A stretch of 64,000 nt of DNA, taken from NCBI GenBank assembly GCA_964546815.1, contig CAZJLR010000028.1, forward strand, positions 15,173 to 79,172, in the 5' to 3' direction. Of the stretch, positions 43,224 to 52,533 are shown one piece after another. Made by a program: the position numbers and the translations under genes. Every line of letters begins with the position of its first letter. Within the stretch, counting starts at the first letter, position 1. The notes under the pieces were generated by a model, which was given only the letters and a program-made list of their open reading frames with translations, searched no databases and was not told the origin of the DNA. The stretch comes from JAIEPM01 sp964546815 (lineage in GTDB: Bacteria > Cyanobacteriota > Vampirovibrionia > Obscuribacterales > Obscuribacteraceae).

Positions 43224-44132
43224 CTAGAGATATTTCTTTGTCACGCCAAGGTCGAGAGCAAAACGGTAGCCGATCATTTTGTACATCAATTTAGCTACAA
43301 GGAATGATGGCGCATGAAAGCCTTCAATTGGCGCATATTCAACGATGTCTGCTGCTACTACGTTTTTCTTGATGCAGAGTTGTTTGATCAACTCCATCAG
43401 TTGATACCAGCCGATGCCACCGGGCTCTGGCGTGCCTGTTGCCGGCATGACAGCTCCATCTAAGCCATCAACGTCTATGGTGAGGTAAACATTGTCTGAG
43501 AGAGTGGAAATGATGTCCTGAAAGTTCCATTTGTCTTGATGGCGGGCCCAGTAAATGTGTATGTTGGGCTGCTCTTCTTCCATCCAGTCTGCTTCGCTTT
43601 TACTGATGTTGCGGACACCTACCTGGGTGATATTTGGGTTTGGCAGAGCTTTGTAGAGCTGGTAGCTGACGCAAGCATGGCTGTAAGTCTTATCTTCATA
43701 GCTTTTACGCAGGTCTGCGTGTGCGTCGATTTGCAAAATCGAAAGGTCTGGATATTTGCCGATGCAGGCGTTTACAGCGCCCAAAGTCAGTGAGTGTTCG
43801 CCGCCCAGAATTATGGGAAACTTGTTGAACTCTACAAGTGGTGAAACTGCGTCTTGCAGAGCTTTGAACGGAGCTTCAGTTTCGTTTGTCTGGGGCTCCA
43901 TAATGACAGACTCTGCGGTCTGGATGCCGACCACATGTGGTTCTACCCAGAGTTCGTCATCGAAAAGCTCAACTTGCTGACTTGCCTCAAGAATGGCTGC
44001 CGGACCATTTGCTGTGCCTTTGCCATAGCTTGTTGTTGCTTCGTATGGACAGGGAACAATGGTAACTCGAGAATTTTCAGGGCTAGAAAATTCCGGTGGC
44101 AAACCGAAGTAATTGACTGACTCTTCGCTCAT
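43224..44132 (-). CDS. speB: Agmatinase / ureohydrolase family
   Basis: Agmatinase hydrolyses agmatine to putrescine and urea. The 302-residue protein has the binuclear Mn site motifs: GGEHSLTLG, QIDAHADLR and TIDVDGLDGAVMPATGTPEPGG, with HAC before the third strand. The length fits the family. The substrate could also be another guanidino compound such as guanidinobutyrate. The ATG has GGGAG at five bases. It follows two secreted proteins of unknown function on the same strand, with an 81-base gap. Confidence 0.9.
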   Translation of the reverse strand: MSEESVNYFGLPPEFSSPENSRVTIVPCPYEATTSYGKGTANGPAAILEASQQVELFDDELWVEPHVVGIQTAESVIMEPQTNETEAPFKALQDAVSPLVEFNKFPIILGGEHSLTLGAVNACIGKYPDLSILQIDAHADLRKSYEDKTYSHACVSYQLYKALPNPNITQVGVRNISKSEADWMEEEQPNIHIYWARHQDKWNFQDIISTLSDNVYLTIDVDGLDGAVMPATGTPEPGGIGWYQLMELIKQLCIKKNVVAADIVEYAPIEGFHAPSFLVAKLMYKMIGYRFALDLGVTKKYL

Positions 44133-44213
44133 GGAAACTCCCGCAAAGTGACCTGGGTGAGAGGCATTTATACCATCACCGTCGGACCATTCCCACCCCT
44201 TGACGTTTCGATC

Positions 44214-45101
44214 TTATTTGAAATCGATGATATAGGTGAAATCGGGCGCGTCGCTGACCGACTCAGGTTCGCTTTTCCAGAGTTTCAAATGAGCCCGGGC
44301 AGGAAGTTGCAAAAGGGTGTTTTCATCAAACTCTCGCACGTGCGGGCTCATGTTGTTACATCCACCGGGATAACCGCAGCTGCCGCCGCAGTGCAAAAAC
44401 TGAGTAATTTCAACCGCACCGACTGAAGGCCAGCGTTTGATGCCGATTGATTTGTGCGGGTCTAAATAAATATAGCGATAGCCGAAGTCTCTGGCGTTGT
44501 ATGCAATAAGGCTGAAGCCCGTGATTGCTGTTCGGTGCGCCCGCATGCGGTCTTGATATTGCAATAAGGCTTTGTTGAATTTAGTGATGTCATAGGTAAC
44601 CTGGGCGCTGGCAAGCTTTGCATTGAAAGTTACCGGGCCTGATTCCCACAAAAAAGGAAATGCTGGGTTGTGCAGGTCGTTTTCTGTGACCCCACGTCCC
44701 CATAGTCCGATGCTGTTCGCTTCTGCTGCGACAAGTCTGAATGGGTTCAAGATGTAGTCAGATTCTTTGCTCGGGCCATCAATTGCGTGCGCTCCCTCGC
44801 GAAATACTTGCATTCCCCAGACGCCCCACCAGGGCTTTTTCGATTCGCACATGCCAAAAATTGAATCGGATGGTTCATACATGTCAGACAGAAAGCTTTT
44901 GTACTTATACACGGCATTGCTGCGCGTCTTGTAAAGCTGTTCTTGGGTGATGCCGTTAAAATTAACCAGGCCCTGGATAGGCACATTTACAGCACCGGGC
45001 ACCTTGCTGGCATTTCTCAAAGCCAGTTCGTTGGCCTGCGCCGGTAAAAGTGACAAAAGGGACAAGATAGTTAAAATGGCAGCTTGAGCCGTTTTTCGCA
45101 T
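44214..45101 (-). CDS. Exported protein of unknown function
   Basis: This 295-residue protein has a signal peptide (MRKTAQAAILTILSLLSLLPAQANE). No family is recognised. It has a Trp-rich segment (KKPWWGVWGMQVFREGAHA) and a Cys-rich segment near the C-terminus (LHCGGSCGYPGGCNNMSPH). The latter might bind metal or form disulphides. The ATG at 45101 lies four bases after the stop of the gene upstream, so the two are coupled. Confidence 0.75.
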   Translation of the reverse strand: MRKTAQAAILTILSLLSLLPAQANELALRNASKVPGAVNVPIQGLVNFNGITQEQLYKTRSNAVYKYKSFLSDMYEPSDSIFGMCESKKPWWGVWGMQVFREGAHAIDGPSKESDYILNPFRLVAAEANSIGLWGRGVTENDLHNPAFPFLWESGPVTFNAKLASAQVTYDITKFNKALLQYQDRMRAHRTAITGFSLIAYNARDFGYRYIYLDPHKSIGIKRWPSVGAVEITQFLHCGGSCGYPGGCNNMSPHVREFDENTLLQLPARAHLKLWKSEPESVSDAPDFTYIIDFK

Positions 45102-45105
45102 TAGT

Positions 45106-45618
45106 TTATTCGTCACCAAGTGGCGGGAATTGCATATATCTAATTTGCACAACTGTTTTTCCCTTCGACTTGTCAGCACTTGGAGAAATCATGACGTGCA
45201 CTGACGAGCCGTCTCTAATTCTGCGGCCAAGAAGCTGGGTATTCCTTATGTTTGCCGGTTGCACCGACCACCCATATTGGGTCAGGGCACCGCTGTACCA
45301 GTCGCGAACCATGTCCGGTGGGTCTTTTAGCGCAAAAGTTTGCACTATGCAGTTATTTCCCTGTCCAAGCGACGAATACTTGAAAGCTCTCATAAGTTTC
45401 ATGCCGCCACGTTGCGCTGGATATATCGGCATGTTGGGAATCGTAATTGGCTTGTCTACTACGGTAGATTTGAACTGAGCTTTTTGGCGCTTAATTCTGG
45501 CTTCTTTAGTTTCACCTTGTTTTGCTGGTTGTCCCCAGTTTTGTGCTAAAGCCGGCTGCCAGAGGCAGGCTATGGAAAGGGCGATTAAAGATAGTTGGTA
45601 GTAAGAATGCAAAACCAT
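45106..45618 (-). CDS. Exported protein of unknown function
   Basis: This 170-residue protein begins with a signal peptide ending QPALAQNWGQ (cleavage near ALA-Q). A Lys-rich stretch and a small alpha/beta domain follow (PDMVRDWYSGALTQYGWSVQPAN and SVHVMISPSADKSKGKTVVQIRYM). This pattern is seen in proteins of predicted small periplasmic domains, but no name can be given. The start is uncertain: GGAG is one base from the ATG at 45618 and seven bases from the TTG at 45612. It is the first gene of a run leading to agmatinase. Confidence 0.72.
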   Translation of the reverse strand: MVLHSYYQLSLIALSIACLWQPALAQNWGQPAKQGETKEARIKRQKAQFKSTVVDKPITIPNMPIYPAQRGGMKLMRAFKYSSLGQGNNCIVQTFALKDPPDMVRDWYSGALTQYGWSVQPANIRNTQLLGRRIRDGSSVHVMISPSADKSKGKTVVQIRYMQFPPLGDE

Positions 45619-45695
45619 ACTCCGATTTACCGCTGATGATAGATCATGTAAAACTGCTCTGTCTACCCAGATTGAGATTTTGTCTTGAAGAACGA

Positions 45696-45719
45696 ACAGG
45701 GAGGGTTTCCCCTCCCTGT
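45696..45719 (-). terminator. Hairpin after the TadG-like gene
   Basis: A perfect 10-bp stem ACAGGGAGGG with a four-base loop, followed on the minus strand by TCGTTCTTC. Confidence 0.75.
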
Positions 45720-45747
45720 AAGTCAGGTGCCTCTCTGGAGGCTAAAC

Positions 45748-48045
45748 TTAGTCTCGGTTGTTGAATGCCAAGCTGCCGTTGGCAGTGCTTGTTTCGGTGA
45801 ACTTGACGATACCAAGTAGTCCGTATGCACCGCTTGCTGCCTGATATGTAGCGGTGTCAGTGGCTGAGATATCGCCGCCGTTGTCGTCTCCAGCGCTAGC
45901 CTGAGTTCCCCATGTCGTGAAGAGTCTGTCATGGATTCCGTAGGCATAGTACGGGTTAGCGACGCCTTGCAAGATTGAATAAGTAAGCGGGTTAGGACCA
46001 TGCTTCTTGCCGTCTGGCAATTGGTGTTGTGCGCTTTCTTTGCTCACATATCCAGGGCCTGTAGTGTCGATTGTGATTTCGCCGCTTGTATTCATGTAGA
46101 TGTAGTATTTCATCCCAAGTGCAATTGGGAAGCTGCCTGGCTGGTCACCTGGTAGGTTGAGCCAATTGTCAATTTTGGAGCCTTTGCTGACATCTGCAGC
46201 AGGATTGATCTCTTTGATTCTTTGTTTGATGAATGCAATTGCTTCATCAGCAGCAGCGGTTTGTTTTGCTTTAGATCCCGCTGTTGATTGTTCAAAGAGT
46301 TCTCTGACTGAACCATCTCTGGTCACCTGGCACGAATTGGCATTGCCAGATTTGTGCACTGTAGCTGGAACTGCATCAGGTGACATTCCGAAGCCGCCAC
46401 CGGGAGGTCCTTGCCAGGCGTACTGATTGTCAGCCGACGGCAAGCCCTGGTCGTAAATACGAATTCCAGTTGGGCCGAAGCTGTAATTGTAGTCAGCTTG
46501 TGGACCGCCACCATGCGGGTCAGGACCGTAGAGGTCGATGATTTTGCATTGAGTCATTTCGCTGGCAGTAGCCTTGCTGGTGCTGATGCCGCCACCTGCA
46601 GTGGTAGCACCAGGGTGGTAGGCCTGGTCAAAGACATCGAGTGGAGCCGTGTTTTGTGGATTTGCATCTTTGACACAAATTGGGTCGCCGTTAGGTGCGC
46701 TGCTGTTGTTGTCTGTGCAAATGACCATGCTGCCTGGAGCGCCATTGGTGTATGGGATTTTGGCTGCTTGAGTCACTGTTGTTAGTTTGTTGCCGTTTTG
46801 GTCGTAAATGGCGTCAAATGCAGGGTCTTTACCCGGAGTGGGTGTGAAGTTGCTTTCGTCGTGCTTGTAACCCTGCCATTTGTCAATCTGGTCTGTGATG
46901 CTGAAGAAACCGGTCTGTTTGTCCACACGGATACCGGGGCCTAATTCGTGAGCGGCTACGTTATCTGTGTTTGGTGATTTACCTGAGAATGACTGGGTGT
47001 CAGAGTTGTCGATAACGATGTAACCGTTTGGAATCTGCAACTTAAATGAAGGAGCAGGAACGCCGACAATTGATACTGAACTTACGTGTGCATCAGCCAG
47101 GTTCGAATTGCCTGTGACGGCTCTGTCCATCTTGGCTATGGCGCCAATACGGAATGCGTTAGGTGGAATCCATACTTTGCCTTCGCCTGGTTGAGTCAGT
47201 TGTGCGTTGAAAGTTGTGGCTGACTCAAGGTGAGGTTGTTGATTTGGGTTGTTTGGTACCAGGTAGAAAGTCAGTGAATTGGCACCTGAACCGATTTTGA
47301 TTGGCGTGTAACCTGCCAGATAAGTTTGTCCGTTAGGACCGTGTACGAAAGCGTCTGCTGGCAATGCGACGGCGGTAGATGATTGAGAGTAGTCAGACTG
47401 CGGTAGCACGGCAGCCGGTGCCGGCTGTCCAGGAGCTGGTGCTCCCGGAGGAACGAAGGCTGCTGCGTCGAGGTCGGAAGCGGTGAAGTCTGTCTTACGT
47501 GAGTTCAAGTAGCCAGCCTGGAAGTCGTCTGGATTGTAAATTGGCGCACCTTGACCGCCCAACATTTTGAGCACGTTGCCTTCGACCAGTCCGTATGCCT
47601 GAGCTGCCCAATTGTCTGGTCCGCCTTTTGAGAGCAGACCTTTCAGTTGAGCACCAAGACTGGTGTCGGTGCCCTCAACAAACTTCCATGCCTCGGTGGC
47701 GTTGTCCCACATAGTCTGGCTGCCGTCTGCTTCGGCGTTGAGTGCAACTAGCATGGCTTGACCAACCATGCGATTGAAGTTGAGCAGGTTGACACCAATA
47801 CCCATCCCTGTCTGCGGAAGACACCTTCCCCTGTCGTCCCCGAGCAGAGCTGTCTCGTCTACGAACGGAGCCTTGATTGCCAATTTCGAAACGTTCAAGG
47901 AGCCTGAATCGGCCGCATGTTGTGTTTCGCGATGACCGCCGAATATTAGAGTCATAAAAATGAATCCAATGCCCAGAATCGCCATCACGATTGTGCACGC
48001 TACGACTAATGAAAGTGTAGAACCCTGTTTATCACGCATCTTCAT
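45748..48045 (-). CDS. TadG-like Flp pilus-associated protein
   Basis: This 765-residue protein has an N-terminal TadE/TadG-type opening: MRDKQGSTLSLVVACTIVMAILGIGFIFM, then HRETQHAADSGSLNVSKLA (described in two parts). The hydrophobic helix followed by an AADSG motif is the usual membrane-anchor start of Tad pilus minor subunits and related secreted proteins. The rest is a large Gly/Pro/Asn-rich exported domain without a recognised fold. The ATG at 48045 has GGGG about 11 bases upstream. It is divergent from the exported TPR protein. No other tad gene is adjacent, but an Flp pilin gene lies at 28686. Confidence 0.75.
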   Translation of the reverse strand: MKMRDKQGSTLSLVVACTIVMAILGIGFIFMTLIFGGHRETQHAADSGSLNVSKLAIKAPFVDETALLGDDRGRCLPQTGMGIGVNLLNFNRMVGQAMLVALNAEADGSQTMWDNATEAWKFVEGTDTSLGAQLKGLLSKGGPDNWAAQAYGLVEGNVLKMLGGQGAPIYNPDDFQAGYLNSRKTDFTASDLDAAAFVPPGAPAPGQPAPAAVLPQSDYSQSSTAVALPADAFVHGPNGQTYLAGYTPIKIGSGANSLTFYLVPNNPNQQPHLESATTFNAQLTQPGEGKVWIPPNAFRIGAIAKMDRAVTGNSNLADAHVSSVSIVGVPAPSFKLQIPNGYIVIDNSDTQSFSGKSPNTDNVAAHELGPGIRVDKQTGFFSITDQIDKWQGYKHDESNFTPTPGKDPAFDAIYDQNGNKLTTVTQAAKIPYTNGAPGSMVICTDNNSSAPNGDPICVKDANPQNTAPLDVFDQAYHPGATTAGGGISTSKATASEMTQCKIIDLYGPDPHGGGPQADYNYSFGPTGIRIYDQGLPSADNQYAWQGPPGGGFGMSPDAVPATVHKSGNANSCQVTRDGSVRELFEQSTAGSKAKQTAAADEAIAFIKQRIKEINPAADVSKGSKIDNWLNLPGDQPGSFPIALGMKYYIYMNTSGEITIDTTGPGYVSKESAQHQLPDGKKHGPNPLTYSILQGVANPYYAYGIHDRLFTTWGTQASAGDDNGGDISATDTATYQAASGAYGLLGIVKFTETSTANGSLAFNNRD

Positions 48046-48211
48046 AGTAAAACTGCCCCACAGAAGAGGAAAGATTATTAGCCAATCTTAATTAACCCTA
48101 TTTAATGTTGTATCGTATGGGGGCAGTTTTGTCAATTGAGGCTGGCTCAAGAATTCTGCTAAACTGAGTTGCTAGAAAAGCCCTGCCAGAGAGCTTGAAG
48201 GGGATCCAACA

Positions 48212-49474
48212 GTGACTCGCTGCCTTACTATCATTATATTTCTAATCATTGTAATAATGGGCATCCCGCAAAAAGGGATGGCAAACTCATGCCACGATAT
48301 TCATACAAAACTGCTTTCGGGCCAGCCTGCCACTAATGCAGATGTCGATTTCGTAAACAGTGAGCTACAGGCAGATCCTGATAACGCCTATAAGAGAATG
48401 GTTGCCGGGGAAGTGCTCACATCGCTCGGACTCTTCGGATTGGCTAAAGAACAGTTTTCTGCTGCAGATAAGCTGAAAAAAGATTTCGTGCTTACGCAGT
48501 TCAAAAGTAACTTCGAAAGTACTCCTGTCGTGGCAAATCTGCATTTTGTCTATTTACAGGACATTTATCCGGACGACCCGGCAATTCTCTACTGCGCCGC
48601 ACGTCGACGAATTTCAGCAGGCTATTTCAGCAAGCAAAAAATGCAGGAAGAAACGCAAATTGCTAGAGATAAGCTTGAAAAGGCTGCAGCGCTCAAAGAT
48701 CCCTGGCCCGGTACTGAAGCCTTGCTGGCGACCATGGAATATCAAAATGGAAAAGTTGCTTCAGCGCTAGAACACGCCAATCGTGAGCTTGACCGTAATC
48801 CGGGGCAGCCAACTGCTACTCGAGTCAAAGTCATGGCACTCTGTCAGCTAGGCAAAAAGCCAGAAGATTTGATTGAGCTGATAAAGTCTGGAATTAAGAA
48901 AACTCCCTATGACCCTGACCTGAATTTGTATTTGGGCCGAGCTTATTTAGATGAGCGTAAATACAATGATGCGATTCTTCCATCAATGATGGGGTTCTGC
49001 CAGCAGTACGATGCTGCTTCTTCAGCTGAAGGCCGCAGGCAGGCATTTGAGCTGATACAGCACGCTAATAGAGATCTTCTTCTAGCCGGAATTGAAGCGG
49101 TGGTTAATCGCACACAAGATCCAGCGAGCGATGGGCGGAGTTTTAAGCCGACTTTGATGAAAATGAGGCTAGGCGATCTATTCATTAGTAATGGAGACGA
49201 GGTTGAGGGCTGCAAGCAACTGTTGGCAGCTCTCAAAATGCATCCACATTTTTCAGCAGCGATTGCATATAAGTTGGGCAGAGAGTACGCAAACAGGCAC
49301 TACAATCAGAGGGCCTATGATTTCTTGCAAATTGCCTGCCGTTTGAATAAAAACGAAGACGATGCAATCAGGTATGACGCGCTGCGAAGACGGCTTTTCG
49401 CGGTTGCAAAAAACAGTCAGAAGGACATCGCGTTGCAGTTGAAAGCAATGCTTCCTTGCCCTGAATTGCCATAG
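48212..49474 (+). CDS. Exported TPR-repeat protein
   Basis: This 420-residue protein has a signal peptide (LTIIIFLIIVIMGIPQKGMANS). Helical TPR-like repeats follow, such as LLSGQPATNADVDFVN near the start and RVKVMALCQLGKKPEDLIEL near residue 210. No enzyme motif is present. The start is a GTG at 48212 with AAGGGG eight bases upstream. It is convergent with 3-hydroxybutyrate dehydrogenase, 23 bases away. Function is probably protein binding outside the cytoplasm. Confidence 0.8.
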   Translation: MTRCLTIIIFLIIVIMGIPQKGMANSCHDIHTKLLSGQPATNADVDFVNSELQADPDNAYKRMVAGEVLTSLGLFGLAKEQFSAADKLKKDFVLTQFKSNFESTPVVANLHFVYLQDIYPDDPAILYCAARRRISAGYFSKQKMQEETQIARDKLEKAAALKDPWPGTEALLATMEYQNGKVASALEHANRELDRNPGQPTATRVKVMALCQLGKKPEDLIELIKSGIKKTPYDPDLNLYLGRAYLDERKYNDAILPSMMGFCQQYDAASSAEGRRQAFELIQHANRDLLLAGIEAVVNRTQDPASDGRSFKPTLMKMRLGDLFISNGDEVEGCKQLLAALKMHPHFSAAIAYKLGREYANRHYNQRAYDFLQIACRLNKNEDDAIRYDALRRRLFAVAKNSQKDIALQLKAMLPCPELP

Positions 49475-49497
49475 CATTGTTTGGGTCTTGCGCTCTT

Positions 49498-50280
49498 TTA
49501 ACGCGCTGTCCAGGCGCCGTCTACTGGAATGCTTGTGCCCGTGAGGTTTGATGCTTGCTCTGTGCAGAGGAAATAGCTCAATTCGGCAAGCTGCTCGATT
49601 TCAGTAAAGCGTTTGCTTGGTTGTTTTTCGCTGAGAAGAGCATCTGAGGCTTCCGCAAGAGAGAGCTTCTTTTCGGCAGCCAGTGCCTCGATTTGCTTTT
49701 GCACAAGCGGAGTTAAAACCCAACCCGGGCAAATGGCATTACAGGTGATACCATTTTCTGCGCATTCGAGTGCAACAACTTTCGTTAGTCCGACAATGCC
49801 GTGCTTTGCCGCCACGTAAGCGGCTTTATGCACTGATGCTACAAGACCATGCACTGACGCAATGTTTATTATGCGGCCATAGCCCTCTTTTTTCATGCCA
49901 GGCAAAAACAAGCGAGTTAGATGGAATGCTGCCGAAAGGTTTAGGGCGATGATCAAGTCCCACTTTTCGGCTGGAAATTCTTCGACTGCAGCTGTGTATT
50001 GCACTCCTGCGTTGTTAACCAGAATATCTACGCTGGGGAAATGTTTTCTGCATTCGTCGGCAAGTTGCTCTATTTCGGCAGTTTTGCTGAGGTCGGCGTA
50101 AACAAATTTAGCTTTAACTGCGTAGTCTTTTTCTATTGACACTCGTATGGCTTCGATTTCGCTTTCATTGCCAAATCCGTTCAACAATATGTTTGCACCG
50201 CCGGCTGCCAGACGCTTTGCGATTCCGAGTCCGATGCCGCTTGTAGACCCTGTAACCAGAGCCGTTTTTCCCTTCAACAT
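49498..50280 (-). CDS. bdhA: 3-hydroxybutyrate dehydrogenase (SDR family)
   Basis: The enzyme interconverts 3-hydroxybutyrate and acetoacetate with NAD. The 260-residue protein is a classical short-chain dehydrogenase: TGSTSGIG (residues 10-17), NNAG, Ser in IINIASVHGLVAS, YVAAKHG (Tyr and Lys of the YxxxK motif) and NAICPGWVLTPLV. The HGLVAS..K segment and the PGWVLTPLVQKQI helix match the 3-hydroxybutyrate dehydrogenase subgroup. The ATG has GGGAG at seven bases. It diverges from the GMC/AGPS/GlpD operon. It suggests use of polyhydroxybutyrate or ketone bodies. Confidence 0.9.
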   Translation of the reverse strand: MLKGKTALVTGSTSGIGLGIAKRLAAGGANILLNGFGNESEIEAIRVSIEKDYAVKAKFVYADLSKTAEIEQLADECRKHFPSVDILVNNAGVQYTAAVEEFPAEKWDLIIALNLSAAFHLTRLFLPGMKKEGYGRIINIASVHGLVASVHKAAYVAAKHGIVGLTKVVALECAENGITCNAICPGWVLTPLVQKQIEALAAEKKLSLAEASDALLSEKQPSKRFTEIEQLAELSYFLCTEQASNLTGTSIPVDGAWTAR

Positions 50281-50764
50281 GCTTTTTCTCCCTGCCCCAG
50301 AATGACGATTTTATCCCCTTTGGATGCTATTTGAGATTGACAAGAGTTAGCGCGAGTTCTTTCCTGTGGAGTCATTTTGCGCCGCGCAAAGGCCAGTGCA
50401 AGCTTCATTAAGCTTGCACTGTTTAAAATTTGATCGTGAATTCTTCAAGTTTTGAGGCGAATTGCTTTGCATGCAAGCAATTTCGGATGAGGTCGCCGGC
50501 TTAGTGCTAGCTGCGTCTTTGCATTGCAGACCTGTTGATGTTGTTGAGGCGTTGAATCAGGCGGCATGACCTCGCTAGTGTTTCGCCTGAATTTTGTTTG
50601 TTCTGTTTTCGCTTTTATAGAGGTTTCATCTCGTCGCCCGTTAGTTTTTTCAACTAGTTTCGACGCGAATTAGTGGATTTGTTTCCAGGCAATTTTGCCT
50701 GCTGTTTTTCTCAAGCCGCATTTTCTGCGGTTGTAGCTGCGCGCTGCGCAGATAGGAGTTTTAC
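50281..50764. other. Divergent intergenic stretch with an orphan hairpin
   Basis: About 480 bases between the divergent starts of bdhA and the GMC gene. It holds a terminator-like hairpin at 50394-50421 with no obvious user. No gene was found. Promoters for both directions should be here. Confidence 0.5.
50394..50421 (+). terminator. Perfect 12-bp hairpin in the divergent promoter region
   Basis: CAGTGCAAGCTT pairs with AAGCTTGCACTG around a four-base CATT loop. TTTAAAATTTG follows. It could end a small RNA or act as a leader attenuator of the plus-strand operon. Confidence 0.6.
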
Positions 50765-52399
50765 ATGGAAAAATTTGAGTATGTAATTGTTGGCTCTGGG
50801 TTTGGCGGAGCCACAGTCGCTATGCGCCTTGCCGAAGCTGGTAAGTCTGTGCTGATTCTTGAAAGAGGAAGAAGATGGCGTGGAAAAAACATGCCGCATA
50901 GTTCTTCGGACAATCTGTCTTCAGTCTTTCCTGAGCCTGGCGAAAGCCATTTTCTCTGGGGGCGCAAATTAAGCAATCCTTTCAGGCAGAAACTGGGATT
51001 GTTTGATCTGAAGCAGTTTTTGCCCTTGCAATCTCTTGTTTCCGCCGGTGTTGGTGGAGGTTCTTTAATTTGGGCAAACGTGGTGGTTAAAGCTCACGAA
51101 GAAGCGTTTGCCCGTGGTTGGCCAGATGGTATCAATCTTTCTTCCTTAGAGCCGTACTACCAGGAAGCGGCTAAGTTTCTTCGTCCAGCGTTGATACCCG
51201 GAATTCCCGGTGTTGAAGTAGATCTTCATGGTCAACGCGTAGCTCGTGCTGAGTTGCACAAGTTGGCTGCAGAAAGGCTTGGATTGCCGTGGCAGCCGTG
51301 TGAGGTAGCCGTTAATTTCGCAGACGTTTCCAGAGCAAAGTCGAATGGTTTTGGCAATGCAAGGCAGATGGGCTGTAACTTTTGTGGGCTTTGTTCAGCC
51401 GGCTGCCCGCAGAATGCGAAAAACACTGTTGACCTAACTTACATAGCTCGCGCTGAGGCCTATGGTGCAGAGCTGCGTCCATTGCACGAATTGAGCTTGC
51501 TGGAGGAGCTTAACGGCAAATATTTGCTGCGGGTGAATAGATATGAGATTGATGGACGGCTGGCGGAAAGACTCACGATTGAGGCTGAGAATCTTGTGCT
51601 ATCTGCCGGTACTTTTGGCAGCACAGAGATATTGCTGCGCAGCAAGCGTGATGGATATTTGCCACACTTGAGTCCTGCTCTTGGGTCGCGTTTTAGCATC
51701 AATGGAAATGTATTGTCTGGAGCATTAAATCGCTATTCCGGCGGGGATGCACTAGATACAAACAATGGCCCGGCCGTTGCTAGCATGATCGATCTCGGTC
51801 GTTATGTGATTGAGGACATTGCCAATCCTACCTGGGCAGCTGGCATGGTAGGCGGCTCGTCTTTGAGCAGGGCTTACAATTTCTTGCGTCTTGTTTTTGG
51901 CGTAAAAATGAGTCCTGAAAAAGTAGCGTCACTTGCAAGCGATCTCCTCGTTTATGTGGGGGTAGGTCTCGACAGTGCAAGTGGGCGTATGCGGCTCAAT
52001 AGGCTGGGACAACTGACTGTTGACTGGCCCGAAATTGCGTCCGAGCCGGCTATTCTGGCTCAACACCGCGCGCAAAGGGCTGTTGCTGAAGCGCTGGGAC
52101 GCGAGTATGTGCCAGATCTTTTCTCAACTTTCGGGCGGCAGTTTAGCTATCACCCTTTGGGCGGTTGTTCTATGGGTGATGACCCTCGCAATTCTGTGCT
52201 TGATGCATTCGGGCAGGTACACGGGTACGCAGGGCTTTATGTGGCAGATGGGTCTATGGTGCCGACGGCACTGGGACGCAATCCGTCATACACAATTTGT
52301 GCACTTGCAGAACGTGTAGCTGAGCGCATGTTGGAGAAGGCGAAAGGGTCTGGAGCTTGCGCTGCGTCGCGGGCATTCTCTGGACTGCGAAGCTCTTAA
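50765..52399 (+). CDS. GMC-type FAD oxidoreductase, cholesterol-oxidase-like
   Basis: This 544-residue flavoprotein has the FAD-binding motif VGSGFGGATVA at 8-18. A SAGVGGGSLIWANV segment (about 92-105) is typical of GMC oxidases of the cholesterol oxidase/long-chain alcohol oxidase group. The C-terminus has FSYHPLGGCSMGD and GLYVADGSMVPTALGRNPS, with the conserved His. A four-Cys segment MGCNFCGLCSAGCPQNAKNT near residue 205 is frequent in this subgroup. The substrate is probably a long-chain or cyclic alcohol, which is inferred from the family. The ATG has AGGAG at six bases. It is the first gene of the ether-lipid-like operon. Confidence 0.88.
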   Translation: MEKFEYVIVGSGFGGATVAMRLAEAGKSVLILERGRRWRGKNMPHSSSDNLSSVFPEPGESHFLWGRKLSNPFRQKLGLFDLKQFLPLQSLVSAGVGGGSLIWANVVVKAHEEAFARGWPDGINLSSLEPYYQEAAKFLRPALIPGIPGVEVDLHGQRVARAELHKLAAERLGLPWQPCEVAVNFADVSRAKSNGFGNARQMGCNFCGLCSAGCPQNAKNTVDLTYIARAEAYGAELRPLHELSLLEELNGKYLLRVNRYEIDGRLAERLTIEAENLVLSAGTFGSTEILLRSKRDGYLPHLSPALGSRFSINGNVLSGALNRYSGGDALDTNNGPAVASMIDLGRYVIEDIANPTWAAGMVGGSSLSRAYNFLRLVFGVKMSPEKVASLASDLLVYVGVGLDSASGRMRLNRLGQLTVDWPEIASEPAILAQHRAQRAVAEALGREYVPDLFSTFGRQFSYHPLGGCSMGDDPRNSVLDAFGQVHGYAGLYVADGSMVPTALGRNPSYTICALAERVAERMLEKAKGSGACAASRAFSGLRSS

Positions 52400-52533
52400 A
52401 TATGAAAAGTTCTTGTGTTGAGAGCAGCAGCTTTGTGGCTGCTGCTCGTGATTTTGCGCTGGCTGTACTAGGTACATCGGCGCACAAAAACCAGTGTGAG
52501 CAGAAAGAAGTTTGTTTCTGCCGGGAGTAATAC

